NCBI GenBank assembly: GCA_009780115.1 | Contig: WRAQ01000034.1 | Location: 1 to 35,378, forward strand | Direction: 5' to 3' | Source of the DNA: Lachnospiraceae bacterium | GTDB lineage: Bacteria; Bacillota; Clostridia; Lachnospirales; Lachnospiraceae | Length of the DNA: 35,378 bases | Shown: positions 1 to 8,199 of the stretch, one piece after another | Layout of the letters: the number at the start of each line of letters is the position of its first letter | How positions within the stretch are numbered: position 1 is the first letter of the stretch | Position numbers and translations under genes: made by a program | The notes under the pieces: generated by a model | The model's input: the letters and a program-made list of their open reading frames with translations, nothing else | What the model was told of the DNA's origin: nothing | Databases searched by the model: none

Positions 1-2
1 GG

Positions 3-650
3 CTTCCGGCCGGGTTTAAATCTTCTCTTTGGAATATCGGTAATATAATAGTAATATCTTTCTTAAATTTAATTAATATTATGTCCGCGGGGATTTATAC
101 TTTAATTTTCTCATTTGAAATGTTGCCAAACATAATATATATGGGTTTTGCCAGATCAACATTAACATTAGTTGGCCAAAAAACGGGGGAAAAGAATCAT
201 AAACTTGCAATAAGTATAGGCTTCAGATGTATGTGGATTGCCTTAATCATTTGTGCTGCTATTTCTGTTATATTCTTAGTTTTTAAAAATAGTTTACTCT
301 CATTGTTTACAAATGATCAAGTAATGATTCAATCGGCGGCACAATTTATGCTGATTATTTGTATAACAATGTTTCCAAGATCAATCAACAATGTAATCGG
401 GCTTGGGATACAGGGTATGGGTGATACAAAATGGATGTTATACGGACAAATCTTTGGAACAACTCTGGTTGTATTTATATCATATATACTTATTTTTGTT
501 GCTGGATTTGGGATGATAGGTTTATTTATAACTTTCCTTATTGATGAAACTATTCGCAGTATCATCAATGTAGTAAGATTTATGAAAGGGCGTGAGTTTT
601 TCGGTTTAAAACCTTTTGAAGGGGTTGTGGATAATAAAACTGAAGATTAA
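3..650 (+). CDS. MATE-family multidrug/metabolite exporter, C-terminal part (5' truncated by window edge)
   Basis: The reading frame is open from the left edge of the window, so the gene starts upstream; about 215 residues remain of a family normally near 450. What is visible is strongly hydrophobic with about six membrane segments. It carries MATE-like features of the C-terminal half, for example the GQKTGE stretch after a helix and the QGMGDTKW loop, and it ends in a short charged cytoplasmic tail. MATE proteins are inner-membrane Na+ or H+ antiporters that export drugs and secondary metabolites. It stops 17 bases before the nucleotide hydrolase gene and has the same AT-rich composition as the genes that follow, so it is probably the exporter or self-resistance gene of this biosynthetic operon. 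The family call is by sequence character; the substrate is inference. Confidence 0.85.
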   Translation, partial: LPAGFKSSLWNIGNIIVISFLNLINIMSAGIYTLIFSFEMLPNIIYMGFARSTLTLVGQKTGEKNHKLAISIGFRCMWIALIICAAISVIFLVFKNSLLSLFTNDQVMIQSAAQFMLIICITMFPRSINNVIGLGIQGMGDTKWMLYGQIFGTTLVVFISYILIFVAGFGMIGLFITFLIDETIRSIINVVRFMKGREFFGLKPFEGVVDNKTED

Positions 651-667
651 ATATTAAGGAGGTACCT

Positions 668-1087
668 ATGAAAATTTATTTTGCAGGTTCAATAAGAGCC
701 GGAAGAGATGACGTTGAATATTACAATCAAATTATTGCTGTATTAAAAGAATATGGTGAGGTATTAACTGAACATGTTGGTGACTATAGCCTTTCATTAG
801 CAGGACAAAGCCAATTCACTGATAAATATATACATGATAGAGACTTAGATTGGTTATTAAGTTCAGATGTAGTAGTTGCAGAAGTGACTTATCCGAGTTT
901 GGGCGTTGGATATGAAATCGGTATAGCAGTTAAGGAAAAAGTTCCGGTTGTTGCTTTATTTAGAGAGAACAATAAAAAACAGTTGTCGGCAATGATAAGT
1001 GGATGCGACAGTATTAATGTAATTAAATATTCTGATATTGATGCTTTATTGCCGAAATTGCATGACATAGTTAGGAGTGTTTTATGA
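668..1087 (+). CDS. Nucleotide N-glycosidase of the nucleoside 2-deoxyribosyltransferase superfamily (DNPH1/MilB-like)
   Basis: This 139-residue protein has the Rcl/DNPH1 fold pattern: MKIYFAGSIRAGR at the N-terminus (phosphate/nucleotide loop with G6, S8, R10), a conserved Asp region near residues 59-67, and SLGVGYEIG around residues 77-85, where E83 is the expected catalytic glutamate. Members cut the N-glycosidic bond of nucleoside 5'-monophosphates, releasing free base and (deoxy)ribose 5-phosphate. In mildiomycin, blasticidin and bacimethrin-type pathways a family member (MilB, BlsM, BcmC types) supplies the free pyrimidine base. The start is fixed by AAGGAGG seven bases upstream. The stop overlaps the next start (ATGA), coupling it to the thymidylate-synthase-like gene, which is the MilA/MilB pairing. 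The base released here, probably a 5-modified cytosine or uracil, is inference. Confidence 0.85.
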   Translation: MKIYFAGSIRAGRDDVEYYNQIIAVLKEYGEVLTEHVGDYSLSLAGQSQFTDKYIHDRDLDWLLSSDVVVAEVTYPSLGVGYEIGIAVKEKVPVVALFRENNKKQLSAMISGCDSINVIKYSDIDALLPKLHDIVRSVL

Positions 1088-2145
1088 AAATTAATATAAC
1101 CGTTGCTTTTATTGATATATTGCAAAAAATAATGAGAAACGGTACCCGTATCGTAACAAGAGGAAATGAACAGACAGAAATATTATCGCAATTATTAGAG
1201 ATAACGCATCCTAAAGAAAGAGTTCTCGTTCTAAAACATCGGAGAAACAATATCTTTTCTCTTATAGCGGAAACAATGTGGGTTTTAGGCGGACGGGATG
1301 ATATGGCATTTCTTTCGCGATATTTACCAAGGGCAACTGAATTTTCTGATGATGGAATAGTATGGAGGGCAGCTTATGGCCCTCGCCTTAGAAACTGGAA
1401 AGGTATAGACCAATTTAAAGAAGTCGCTAGATTGATTAATGAGGATTGTAATACCAAACGAGCTGCAATGGTTATTTTTGACCCTGAACGTGATTATATT
1501 GAAACCAAAGATGTACCCTGTAATAATTGGTTACATTTCATGGAGCGGGACGGCAAATTACATTTAGATGTTGCCGTAAGGGCAAATGATGCCGTATGGG
1601 GCTTTGGCGGTATCAATAGTTTTGAGTGGTCAGTTCTTCAAGAAATGATGTCATTTTGGACAAGCAACGAAATTGGAACATTATCATGGTTTGTTGGGAC
1701 TTTCCATGTATATAGCAGACATTATGGAACTTCTGAAAGGATACTGGATGCATATCAAAATAAAACGCTTTATGATTTTGGTATTTATAGTCCGGTTTTC
1801 AGTACCCCGCTTAATGATTTTGATAATACCTTGAAAAAATGGTTTAATGTTGAGAAAAAAATGCGGACTCAAGCAGATTTATCCGTTTTTTATGAAATAC
1901 AAAGTTTTACTGATGAGTTGCTAAGAAATTCATTAGAAATGCTATATATTTATAATCGCCATTTAAACCAAGCTTCGCAAGATGAAATAGCTGAACTGAT
2001 TGAGCAATTGCCGACAAATGATTTTAAAATAAGTGCGATTGAATTTTTTTCCAGAATATATCAAGAAGATTTTTTAAACCTTACCGGTGCGGAGCAAGAT
2101 TTTTTTAGATTTTACTGGAATGAAAAAACTTTAGTAAAAGTATAG
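1084..2145 (+). CDS. Thymidylate-synthase-superfamily pyrimidine nucleotide C5-modifying enzyme (CMP/dCMP hydroxymethylase-like)
   Basis: The protein has 353 residues against about 264 for E. coli ThyA, so it has a long C-terminal extension. Thymidylate synthase landmarks are recognisable but diverged: the E63/W66 helix (AETMWVLGG), the catalytic cysteine in DVPCNNW (C146), the Arg-x-x-Asp phosphate/folate segment (R166, D169), a nearby Asn (N178), and FHVYSRHY (H208, Y210) in place of the usual DxHIYxNH. Enzymes of this fold activate C6 of a pyrimidine nucleotide by cysteine attack and transfer a one-carbon unit from methylenetetrahydrofolate to C5. Divergence plus translational coupling to a nucleotide N-glycosidase point to a MilA-like hydroxymethylase rather than housekeeping ThyA. 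A direct product of dTMP, 5-hydroxymethyl-CMP or 5-hydroxymethyl-dUMP cannot be told apart by eye. Confidence 0.8.
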   Translation: MKINITVAFIDILQKIMRNGTRIVTRGNEQTEILSQLLEITHPKERVLVLKHRRNNIFSLIAETMWVLGGRDDMAFLSRYLPRATEFSDDGIVWRAAYGPRLRNWKGIDQFKEVARLINEDCNTKRAAMVIFDPERDYIETKDVPCNNWLHFMERDGKLHLDVAVRANDAVWGFGGINSFEWSVLQEMMSFWTSNEIGTLSWFVGTFHVYSRHYGTSERILDAYQNKTLYDFGIYSPVFSTPLNDFDNTLKKWFNVEKKMRTQADLSVFYEIQSFTDELLRNSLEMLYIYNRHLNQASQDEIAELIEQLPTNDFKISAIEFFSRIYQEDFLNLTGAEQDFFRFYWNEKTLVKV

Positions 2146-2160
2146 AGAGGATATACCAAC

Positions 2161-3633
2161 ATGAATAATAATAGTTTGCAAAATAAAACTGAGTTATTCT
2201 ATTATCTATTATCTAAAACACGTGTAAAAACAAACATCAAAAAACAAGTACGCAATGAGGGCTTAAATTTATTTCCCTTATCATTTAGCCAGGAAGAGTT
2301 TTATTTTTTAAATCAATTACAGCCTAATGACCTTGCGCTAAACTTATCTTTTGCTTATAAATTATCCGGCCAGTTAGATATAAATGCTTTAGAAAAAACT
2401 TTTACTGAAATAGTCAGGCGCCATGAAGTTCTTAGGACAGTTTTTATTGAAAATGATGAAGGAATCTTTCAAAAAATTTTATTATTTTCAAATTTTAAGT
2501 TGCCGGTTATTGATATTGAATTTAAAAATACGGAAAATCATATCGCTTATGCTCAAGAGATTTTGAGTGACCTTTCCCTAGAACCTTATGACTTTGTAAA
2601 AGGTCCGTTATTTCGGGTTCAACTAATAAAAATATCAAATGAAAAATATATTCTCTGGTGGGGAATGCACCATATTATCTGTGATGCCGGCGGACAGATT
2701 ATTTTAATGAAAGAAATAAAGGAATTATATTCATGGTTTGCTTTTGGTGAGAGGCATAAGCTTCCGAAACTTGAACGCCAAATTGCTGACTTTGCAGTTT
2801 GGCAGAGAGAAAATTACGAAACGAACGGCCTAAAAGAAAAAATACTTGATTGGACAGCTAAATTATCAGGTTATGACAAAAATATAACTCTCCCGCCGAA
2901 ATCAGAGCGTCCCACGATGCAAACATTTAATGGCTTATCAGAAGAATTTTATATTGATAAAGAAATCAAAAAGAAATTAAAAGAGTTGTCGGCGGTAAAC
3001 AATACCACCTTATTTACTGTTTTACTTTCTGCTCTGAAAATATTGATATTCAAATTTACAAATAAAATTGATATCGTAATTGGTTCGCCTTTTTCAATAC
3101 GAAACTATGATTTTTTAGAAAATTTAATTTGTGACTTATCTAATATGCTATTATATAGAACCATTATAAATAAAGATGATACTGTTTGTACAGTGATTAA
3201 AAAAGTGAAAGATACCATACTTGAAACATTAAAGTATAATGATGTACCGTCGCAGCATGTTTATTATTCAATGAATAGAAAACGTGAGCCGGCTTATTCG
3301 CCTCTTTTTCAGATAATGTTTATTTTTCATCAAATCTATACCCGCGATAATGATCAGTTTTTAGATGGGGTAATATCAAAGTATTTACATATCCCGATTA
3401 AATCATCTCAATTTGATATATCACTATTTCTTTTTGATGATGATGATATCGGCCTTTACGGAAGATTTGATTACAATACCGCCCTCTATACTCGCGAAAT
3501 GATATGTGAATTTATTGAATGTTTTAAGGAAATTTTGAAAATTATAGCTGAAAACCCCGGACTTAAAATCTGTGAATTATCGGAAGAGATTAATAAGTTA
3601 GTTGGAATGGAAAGGATATGCAACAATGGATAA
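2161..3633 (+). CDS. Free-standing NRPS condensation domain protein
   Basis: The 490-residue protein is essentially one condensation (C) domain. Core motifs in order are FPLSFSQEEFYFL (C1-like, about residues 38-50), RRHEVLRTVF (C2, 86-95), the active-site MHHIICDAGG (C3, H170-H171, D175), and a late C-domain segment around YSPLFQIMF. The canonical HHxxxDG is HHxxxDA-G here; the catalytic second His and the Asp are kept. C domains join an acyl or aminoacyl group on a carrier protein to an amine or hydroxyl acceptor. It lies 15 bases after the thymidylate-synthase-like gene behind AGAGGATA and overlaps the A-PCP gene by eight bases, so the two probably form one split module. With no thioesterase visible, this protein may transfer the amino acid onto a small soluble acceptor and so release the product. 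That role is inference. Confidence 0.9.
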   Translation: MNNNSLQNKTELFYYLLSKTRVKTNIKKQVRNEGLNLFPLSFSQEEFYFLNQLQPNDLALNLSFAYKLSGQLDINALEKTFTEIVRRHEVLRTVFIENDEGIFQKILLFSNFKLPVIDIEFKNTENHIAYAQEILSDLSLEPYDFVKGPLFRVQLIKISNEKYILWWGMHHIICDAGGQIILMKEIKELYSWFAFGERHKLPKLERQIADFAVWQRENYETNGLKEKILDWTAKLSGYDKNITLPPKSERPTMQTFNGLSEEFYIDKEIKKKLKELSAVNNTTLFTVLLSALKILIFKFTNKIDIVIGSPFSIRNYDFLENLICDLSNMLLYRTIINKDDTVCTVIKKVKDTILETLKYNDVPSQHVYYSMNRKREPAYSPLFQIMFIFHQIYTRDNDQFLDGVISKYLHIPIKSSQFDISLFLFDDDDIGLYGRFDYNTALYTREMICEFIECFKEILKIIAENPGLKICELSEEINKLVGMERICNNG

Positions 3634-5488
3634 TTTAATTGATATTAATATAGCTTTTGAGAAGAATGTTAAAAAAGCACCAAATGCGGCCGCACTTCAT
3701 TTTAATGACACCTTTGTCACATATGATGAGCTTAATAAACGTGCTAATCAGTTAGCATACTATTTAAGAAAACTTGGTGTTGGGCCGGAAGTGCTTATAG
3801 GTGTTTATTCGGAAAGGACACCTGATTTTATTATCTTTGTTTTAGGGATACTTAAAGCAGGAGGTGCGTTTTTACCGCTTGACCCGGCATATCCTTCCGA
3901 ACGTCTCGAATATATAATAAAAGATTCGCAGATTGATATGATATTGAGCAATACAAAATTGCAGTTACTTAATCTTCAGTTTGATTTGCCAATAAAAAAG
4001 ATAACAATCAATGACTATCTGAATGAAATATCTGACGAAAGTTCTGAAAACTTAAATTTAACTATCAATAGTAACAGCCTTGCTTATGTTCTTTATACTT
4101 CCGGGTCAACGGGAAAGCCAAAGGGTGTTGAAATAGCACGGAATGCACTTAATAATTTTCTATGTTCAATGCTTAAGCATCCGGGGATGGATAGAAATGA
4201 TTGCATCCTAGCAATAACAACATTTTCATTCGACATGTCAATATTTGAAACGCTACTACCTCTATATGCCGGGGCATCATTTGTAATATGTGATGATGAC
4301 TGCGCCTATAACGGCAAAAAAATGATGGATCTAATAAAAAAACATGAAATAACCATATTTCAGGCGGTTCCTGCTTGTTGGTTTATTCTTATTGAATCTG
4401 GTTGGAAAGGGAATAAAAATCTAAAAGCTGTTTGTGGCGGCGAAGCGATGCCGCGCAGTCTGGCAAATAATCTTGTTGATTTATGTGGTAGTGTTTGGAA
4501 TATGTATGGGCCTACGGAAACAACGGTTTGGTCTACGTTTACAAAGGTAAGTAGCGGTGAAGATGTTGTACCGATTGGAGAACCAATCGACAATACAATT
4601 GTTTATATTCTTGATGAAAATTTAAATATACTTGATAATGGTGAAATTGGTGAGATATACATCGGCGGTGAGGGTGTCGCAAGAGGTTATTATAAAAAAC
4701 CTGATTTAACGAAAGAAAGATTTATTACTTTGCGCTGCGATAATGGAAATTACACCCGCTTATATAAAACAGGGGACCTTGGTAAAAAATTAGCCGACGG
4801 TTCATTTGAATATATCGGGCGGGCTGATTTGCAGGTTAAGGTTCGCGGATACCGGATTGAACTTAATGAAATTGAAGCGGTAATGGAAACTTTACAGGCT
4901 ATTCTTCAAGCTGTCGTAGTTATTCAGACTTTATCTCATTCTGATCACCGGATGGTTGCTTATTATCGCCTTAGTGATGATAATACGATAACTACTGAAC
5001 AAATAAAAAATGAGTTAAGAAAAAAACTACCCGAATATATGATTCCTTCCTTGTTTATTTCAGTAAGTAATATACCGCTGACTTTAAACGGTAAAGTAGA
5101 CCGGATAGCGCTTGGCGGGCAGCCAATCGAAATAACCTATGATGAAAGGGAAATTATCCTGCCAAGGACCCAAATGGAAAAAGATATCTCCGTTTTATGG
5201 AAAGAAATGTTGCTTTTAGATGAAATCAGTATTTATGACAATTTTTTTGAACTTGGCGGACATTCATTATTAGCAATAAAATCGATAATAAGTTTAAATC
5301 AAAAATTTAATATCACTTTATCTTTAATAGATGTATTAACCGCAGGACAATCAATAGCCGACCTTGCAAAAATAATCGAATGTGAGATTGTTAAAAATGC
5401 TGATGAAAACGATATTCAGGAAATCCTTACTTTAATAGAGGGCATGTCTGATGAAGAGCGAATTAAATTACAGGAAAGTATAAAATAA
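3626..5488 (+). CDS. NRPS adenylation-peptidyl carrier didomain protein (A-PCP)
   Basis: This 620-residue protein is an adenylation domain (about 1-500) followed by a carrier domain (about 515-590). Visible motifs are YVLYTSGSTGKPKG (A3, near 154-167), NMYGPTETT (A5, 292-300), YKTGDLG (A7, 380-386), LTLNGKVDR with the catalytic K490 (A10), and FELGGHSLL with the phosphopantetheine serine S547. Aspartate D203 in FDMS matches the residue that binds the alpha-amino group, so an alpha-amino acid is expected. My by-eye specificity code is D-M-F-A-V-G-M-V-W-K, which I cannot assign. The ATG at 3626 is preferred over an upstream in-frame TTG at 3602 because AAAGGA lies nine bases before it. The stop overlaps the next start as TAATG. 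No epimerase, methyltransferase or thioesterase domain is present. Confidence 0.95.
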   Translation: MDNLIDINIAFEKNVKKAPNAAALHFNDTFVTYDELNKRANQLAYYLRKLGVGPEVLIGVYSERTPDFIIFVLGILKAGGAFLPLDPAYPSERLEYIIKDSQIDMILSNTKLQLLNLQFDLPIKKITINDYLNEISDESSENLNLTINSNSLAYVLYTSGSTGKPKGVEIARNALNNFLCSMLKHPGMDRNDCILAITTFSFDMSIFETLLPLYAGASFVICDDDCAYNGKKMMDLIKKHEITIFQAVPACWFILIESGWKGNKNLKAVCGGEAMPRSLANNLVDLCGSVWNMYGPTETTVWSTFTKVSSGEDVVPIGEPIDNTIVYILDENLNILDNGEIGEIYIGGEGVARGYYKKPDLTKERFITLRCDNGNYTRLYKTGDLGKKLADGSFEYIGRADLQVKVRGYRIELNEIEAVMETLQAILQAVVVIQTLSHSDHRMVAYYRLSDDNTITTEQIKNELRKKLPEYMIPSLFISVSNIPLTLNGKVDRIALGGQPIEITYDEREIILPRTQMEKDISVLWKEMLLLDEISIYDNFFELGGHSLLAIKSIISLNQKFNITLSLIDVLTAGQSIADLAKIIECEIVKNADENDIQEILTLIEGMSDEERIKLQESIK

Positions 5489-6678
5489 TGGCAAATATAT
5501 TAATAGTTACACATTGGACCGGCGGGGACGTTATCCCTTTTATCAGGATGGGAAAAGTTTTAAAGCAAAACAAACATGATGTCACTATATTTACGCATTG
5601 TGTATATGAGAAGCTTGCTGTTGAAAGCGGGCTTCAGTTTGTTGCGTTGGATACTGAAGAAGAACATCGGGAAATGACAGATAATTTAATGCTTCTAAGT
5701 GACCCTATTCATAATTTGCAAGGAACGGTTACATTTAATGAAAAGTTTCACAATTATGAAAAACTTATTAATGAGTATGAAAAGATTATCGCGTACTGTG
5801 ATAGAAGTGATACTGTTATTATTTTCCGGCACCGTTCCAGTATTTCTGCACTTATTGCTGCAGAAAAACACAATATTCCCGTTGCTTCGGTATTTCTTGC
5901 ACCCAATTACATAGATCATCTGTCAATCCATGAAATGATAATGGGTGAAATAATGCTTATCGAAATTAATAAAGCTAGAATTAAACTTGAGCTTGAACCA
6001 ATTAAAAATTGGACCGAGTGGATTTGCTCACCTGAAATATCAATTGGTTTGTGGCCGGATTGGTTCGCTGATAAAGGTGATGAATGGCCGTCTTCCCTAG
6101 TTACATTGGATTTTCATCAGAATGAAGACGAAAATAGCCCGCAAATACCGGAAGAACTAGCCGAACTATTTAGCACGGATGAAAAACTAATTATTATATC
6201 CGGCGGAACAAGTAAGATGATAAAACCGGAATTTTATCAGGTCGCACACGACACCTGTTATATGCTTGGACTAAAAGCTCTTTTAGTTATCCCGCATGAC
6301 GAGTTAATCCCGATATCGATTAAAAGCGGTATAGCCGTACGCAAACACATTCCTCTCAAAGAAGTGATGCATTATGCGAAAGCAATAATCCATCATGGCG
6401 GGATAGGTACTTTAAGCGAAGCTGTTTATGCCGGTATCCCGCAACTAATTTTACCGTTTTATGCCGATAGGTCAGATAACGCAGCAAGACTTGCTAAATA
6501 TGGAATAGCAGAATTTTTGCCTGTTGCGATGTGGAAACCGGCATTTCTTGCGGAGGCATTACTAAGGCTTTTTCAACCGGGTACGCTGAAAAAATGTAGA
6601 GATTTTTCCCAAAAGGCAAAAAATCAAAATTTCAGTGACAAAATAAATAGAATAATTGAGCAGATGGTTAAAAAATAA
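5488..6678 (+). CDS. GT1-family (MGT/UGT-like) glycosyltransferase, first of a tandem pair
   Basis: The 396-residue protein has the two-Rossmann GT-B architecture of family GT1. The N-terminal acceptor domain begins NILIVTHWTGGDVIPFIRMG. The C-terminal nucleotide-sugar domain carries HHGGIGTLSEA (H302-H303 and following glycines), then AGIPQLILPFYADRSDNAARL, the usual donor-binding loop ending in an acidic/Asn pair. Such enzymes transfer a sugar from NDP-sugar to macrolides, glycopeptides, flavonoids or sterols; here the likely acceptor is the modified pyrimidine or its conjugate. Translation is coupled to the A-PCP gene (TAATG) and to the next glycosyltransferase (TAATG). No sugar biosynthesis gene is in the window, so the donor comes from host metabolism or from genes further upstream. 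Donor and acceptor are unknown. Confidence 0.88.
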   Translation: MANILIVTHWTGGDVIPFIRMGKVLKQNKHDVTIFTHCVYEKLAVESGLQFVALDTEEEHREMTDNLMLLSDPIHNLQGTVTFNEKFHNYEKLINEYEKIIAYCDRSDTVIIFRHRSSISALIAAEKHNIPVASVFLAPNYIDHLSIHEMIMGEIMLIEINKARIKLELEPIKNWTEWICSPEISIGLWPDWFADKGDEWPSSLVTLDFHQNEDENSPQIPEELAELFSTDEKLIIISGGTSKMIKPEFYQVAHDTCYMLGLKALLVIPHDELIPISIKSGIAVRKHIPLKEVMHYAKAIIHHGGIGTLSEAVYAGIPQLILPFYADRSDNAARLAKYGIAEFLPVAMWKPAFLAEALLRLFQPGTLKKCRDFSQKAKNQNFSDKINRIIEQMVKK

Positions 6679-7877
6679 TGAATATTATAATAACAACTCA
6701 TTGGACTGATGGAGATATAATTCCATTCATAAATATTGGCAAATCGCTTGTTTTAAGAGGGCATAAGGTTACACTGTTTACTCATAGTTATTATGAGGAA
6801 CTTGCATACAATGCGTCATTAGAGTTTGTGCCCTGGGAAACAAAAGAAGAATATCTTATATATATAAATGATTTAAATTCTAAGATACTATCAGTAAATG
6901 ATTATGCTTCTATTAGTGCATTTAGAGAAAAATATGAAAATATTGATACTAAAATATCTGAATATGAGAAGATTGTAAGTAGCTTAACGCCAAAGGATTC
7001 AATTATTTTAGCTAAAAATCGCTCCAGCTTATCCGCATTCCTTGCTGCTGAAAAATTTAATATTCCATTAGTTTGTGTATTCATGAACCCCTTTGAAATA
7101 CATAGCATGTTAGCTTTTGATCACTTGTTTGGCACCGGATTGAAACAGGAATCAAATGAATTACGTAAAACTCTTGGATTACCTCCGATAAAAAGCTGGA
7201 TTGAATGGCAAAGTAGTGCTGATTTGCATATTGCTTTATGGCCGGAGTGGTTTTCGCCGGTTGATAATATTTGGCCGAAACCAATAAAAGCGGTTGGATT
7301 TCCTCTTCCAAAATTCACGAAAACAAATGAAGATGAATTTGAATACTTAAATAATAATGGTGAAAAGCCGGTCTTAATAACTGGCGGCACAGGGAAAATG
7401 CTAAAGCCTGAATTTTATCCATTTAGTGTTGAGGCATGTAAGTTATCTGGAAAAAATGCAGTTTTACTTACACGTTATGAAGAAATGGTGCCAAATAATC
7501 TTCCGCAGTCAATAAAATGGATAAAATATATTCCGGACTTAAGTAACAAGTTAGGTTCTGTTTCAGCGATTATCCATCATGGGGGAATTGGGACATTAAG
7601 CGGAGCCGCTTTAGCCGGTATCCCGCAGCTTATATTAGGAGATTATGTTGACCGGCCGTTTAATGGTGCTAAAGCAAAGCAACTCAAAATTGCCGAATAT
7701 TTACCACCAGCTTTATGGAACCCCAAAACTATATCGGAACTCTTAAATAATATTACTTCCGATTCTTTCCGGGAAAATTGCATAAACTTTGCAAAAAATA
7801 TTGAAAATAATGTAAATGCAATTGAAAATATGGGTACATTACTGGAAAATCTTTGCCGAAGTTGGGAATTTGAATAA
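6678..7877 (+). CDS. GT1-family (MGT/UGT-like) glycosyltransferase, second of a tandem pair
   Basis: The 399-residue protein is plainly a paralogue of the preceding gene. It starts NIIITTHWTDGDIIPFINIGK and has the donor loop HHGGIGTLSGAALAGIPQL (H300-H301), followed by DYVDRPFNGAKA. The middle segment with SIALWPEWF-like residues is also shared (ISIGLWPDWF in the first copy, LHIALWPEWF in this one). The pair therefore arose by duplication and has diverged substantially, implying two different sugars or acceptors, or successive additions. It is the last gene of the first operon. Only 26 bases separate its stop from the 3' end of the convergent tRNA-Leu, and no hairpin terminator is visible between them. 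Confidence 0.88.
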   Translation: MNIIITTHWTDGDIIPFINIGKSLVLRGHKVTLFTHSYYEELAYNASLEFVPWETKEEYLIYINDLNSKILSVNDYASISAFREKYENIDTKISEYEKIVSSLTPKDSIILAKNRSSLSAFLAAEKFNIPLVCVFMNPFEIHSMLAFDHLFGTGLKQESNELRKTLGLPPIKSWIEWQSSADLHIALWPEWFSPVDNIWPKPIKAVGFPLPKFTKTNEDEFEYLNNNGEKPVLITGGTGKMLKPEFYPFSVEACKLSGKNAVLLTRYEEMVPNNLPQSIKWIKYIPDLSNKLGSVSAIIHHGGIGTLSGAALAGIPQLILGDYVDRPFNGAKAKQLKIAEYLPPALWNPKTISELLNNITSDSFRENCINFAKNIENNVNAIENMGTLLENLCRSWEFE

Positions 7878-7903
7878 GCATGTACCTTTAAAATTATAAA
7901 AAA

Positions 7904-7986
7904 TGCAGGAAAAGGGACTTGAACCCTCATGAGGAAACCCTCACACGGACCTGAACCGTGCGCGTCTGCCATTCCGCCATTCCTGC
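7904..7986 (-). tRNA. tRNA-Leu (anticodon CAG)
   Basis: On the - strand the 83-base sequence folds as a class II tRNA. The acceptor stem GCAGGAA pairs with TTCCTGC (7905-7911) plus discriminator A at 7904. A D-arm is visible, then an anticodon stem CACGG/CCGTG enclosing the loop TTCAGGT (anticodon CAG, reading CUG Leu), a long variable arm (GAGGGTTTCCTC), and a T-arm containing GGTTCAAGTCCC. CCA is not encoded. The 3' end faces the biosynthetic operon on the left, the orientation in which tRNA-targeting islands usually insert. A run of six T follows the 3' end on the - strand. Confidence 0.96.
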
Positions 7987-8051
7987 TTACGGTTGATATC
8001 TACGGATTGTTACGTGCTGCATGAATCACATAACCTTTTGACCTAGGTATC

Positions 8052-8080
8052 ATTCTATTCCCTTTTTCTTTTAATGTCAA
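8052..8080 (-). promoter_or_regulatory. Sigma-A-type promoter of tRNA-Leu
   Basis: Read on the - strand, a perfect -35 TTGACA (8075-8080) and a -10 TAGAAT (8052-8057) are separated by exactly 17 bases. This would start transcription near 8045, about 60 bases before the tRNA 5' end. It fits a strong stable-RNA promoter. Confidence 0.75.
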
Positions 8081-8199
8081 CTTTTATCGTCAAAATTTAT
8101 TATCATGTAAATTTATTCACAAAATCAATTTAAAAGGTAAAGTTTTCCTAAAGATATACCGATATAAGAAATATATATATATTTGTCAATGTTTTTATG

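Noticed and set aside
1084-2145. Reading the TS-fold gene as housekeeping thyA or a phage dCMP hydroxymethylase
   Set aside because: The protein is too diverged and long for thyA, and there are no phage genes around it; coupling to an N-glycosidase and NRPS genes favours a biosynthetic role.
7643-7972. A 109-codon - strand open frame covering the tRNA-Leu and the end of the second glycosyltransferase
   Set aside because: It reads through the tRNA gene and antisense to a clear coding gene, and has no ribosome binding site or recognisable motif.
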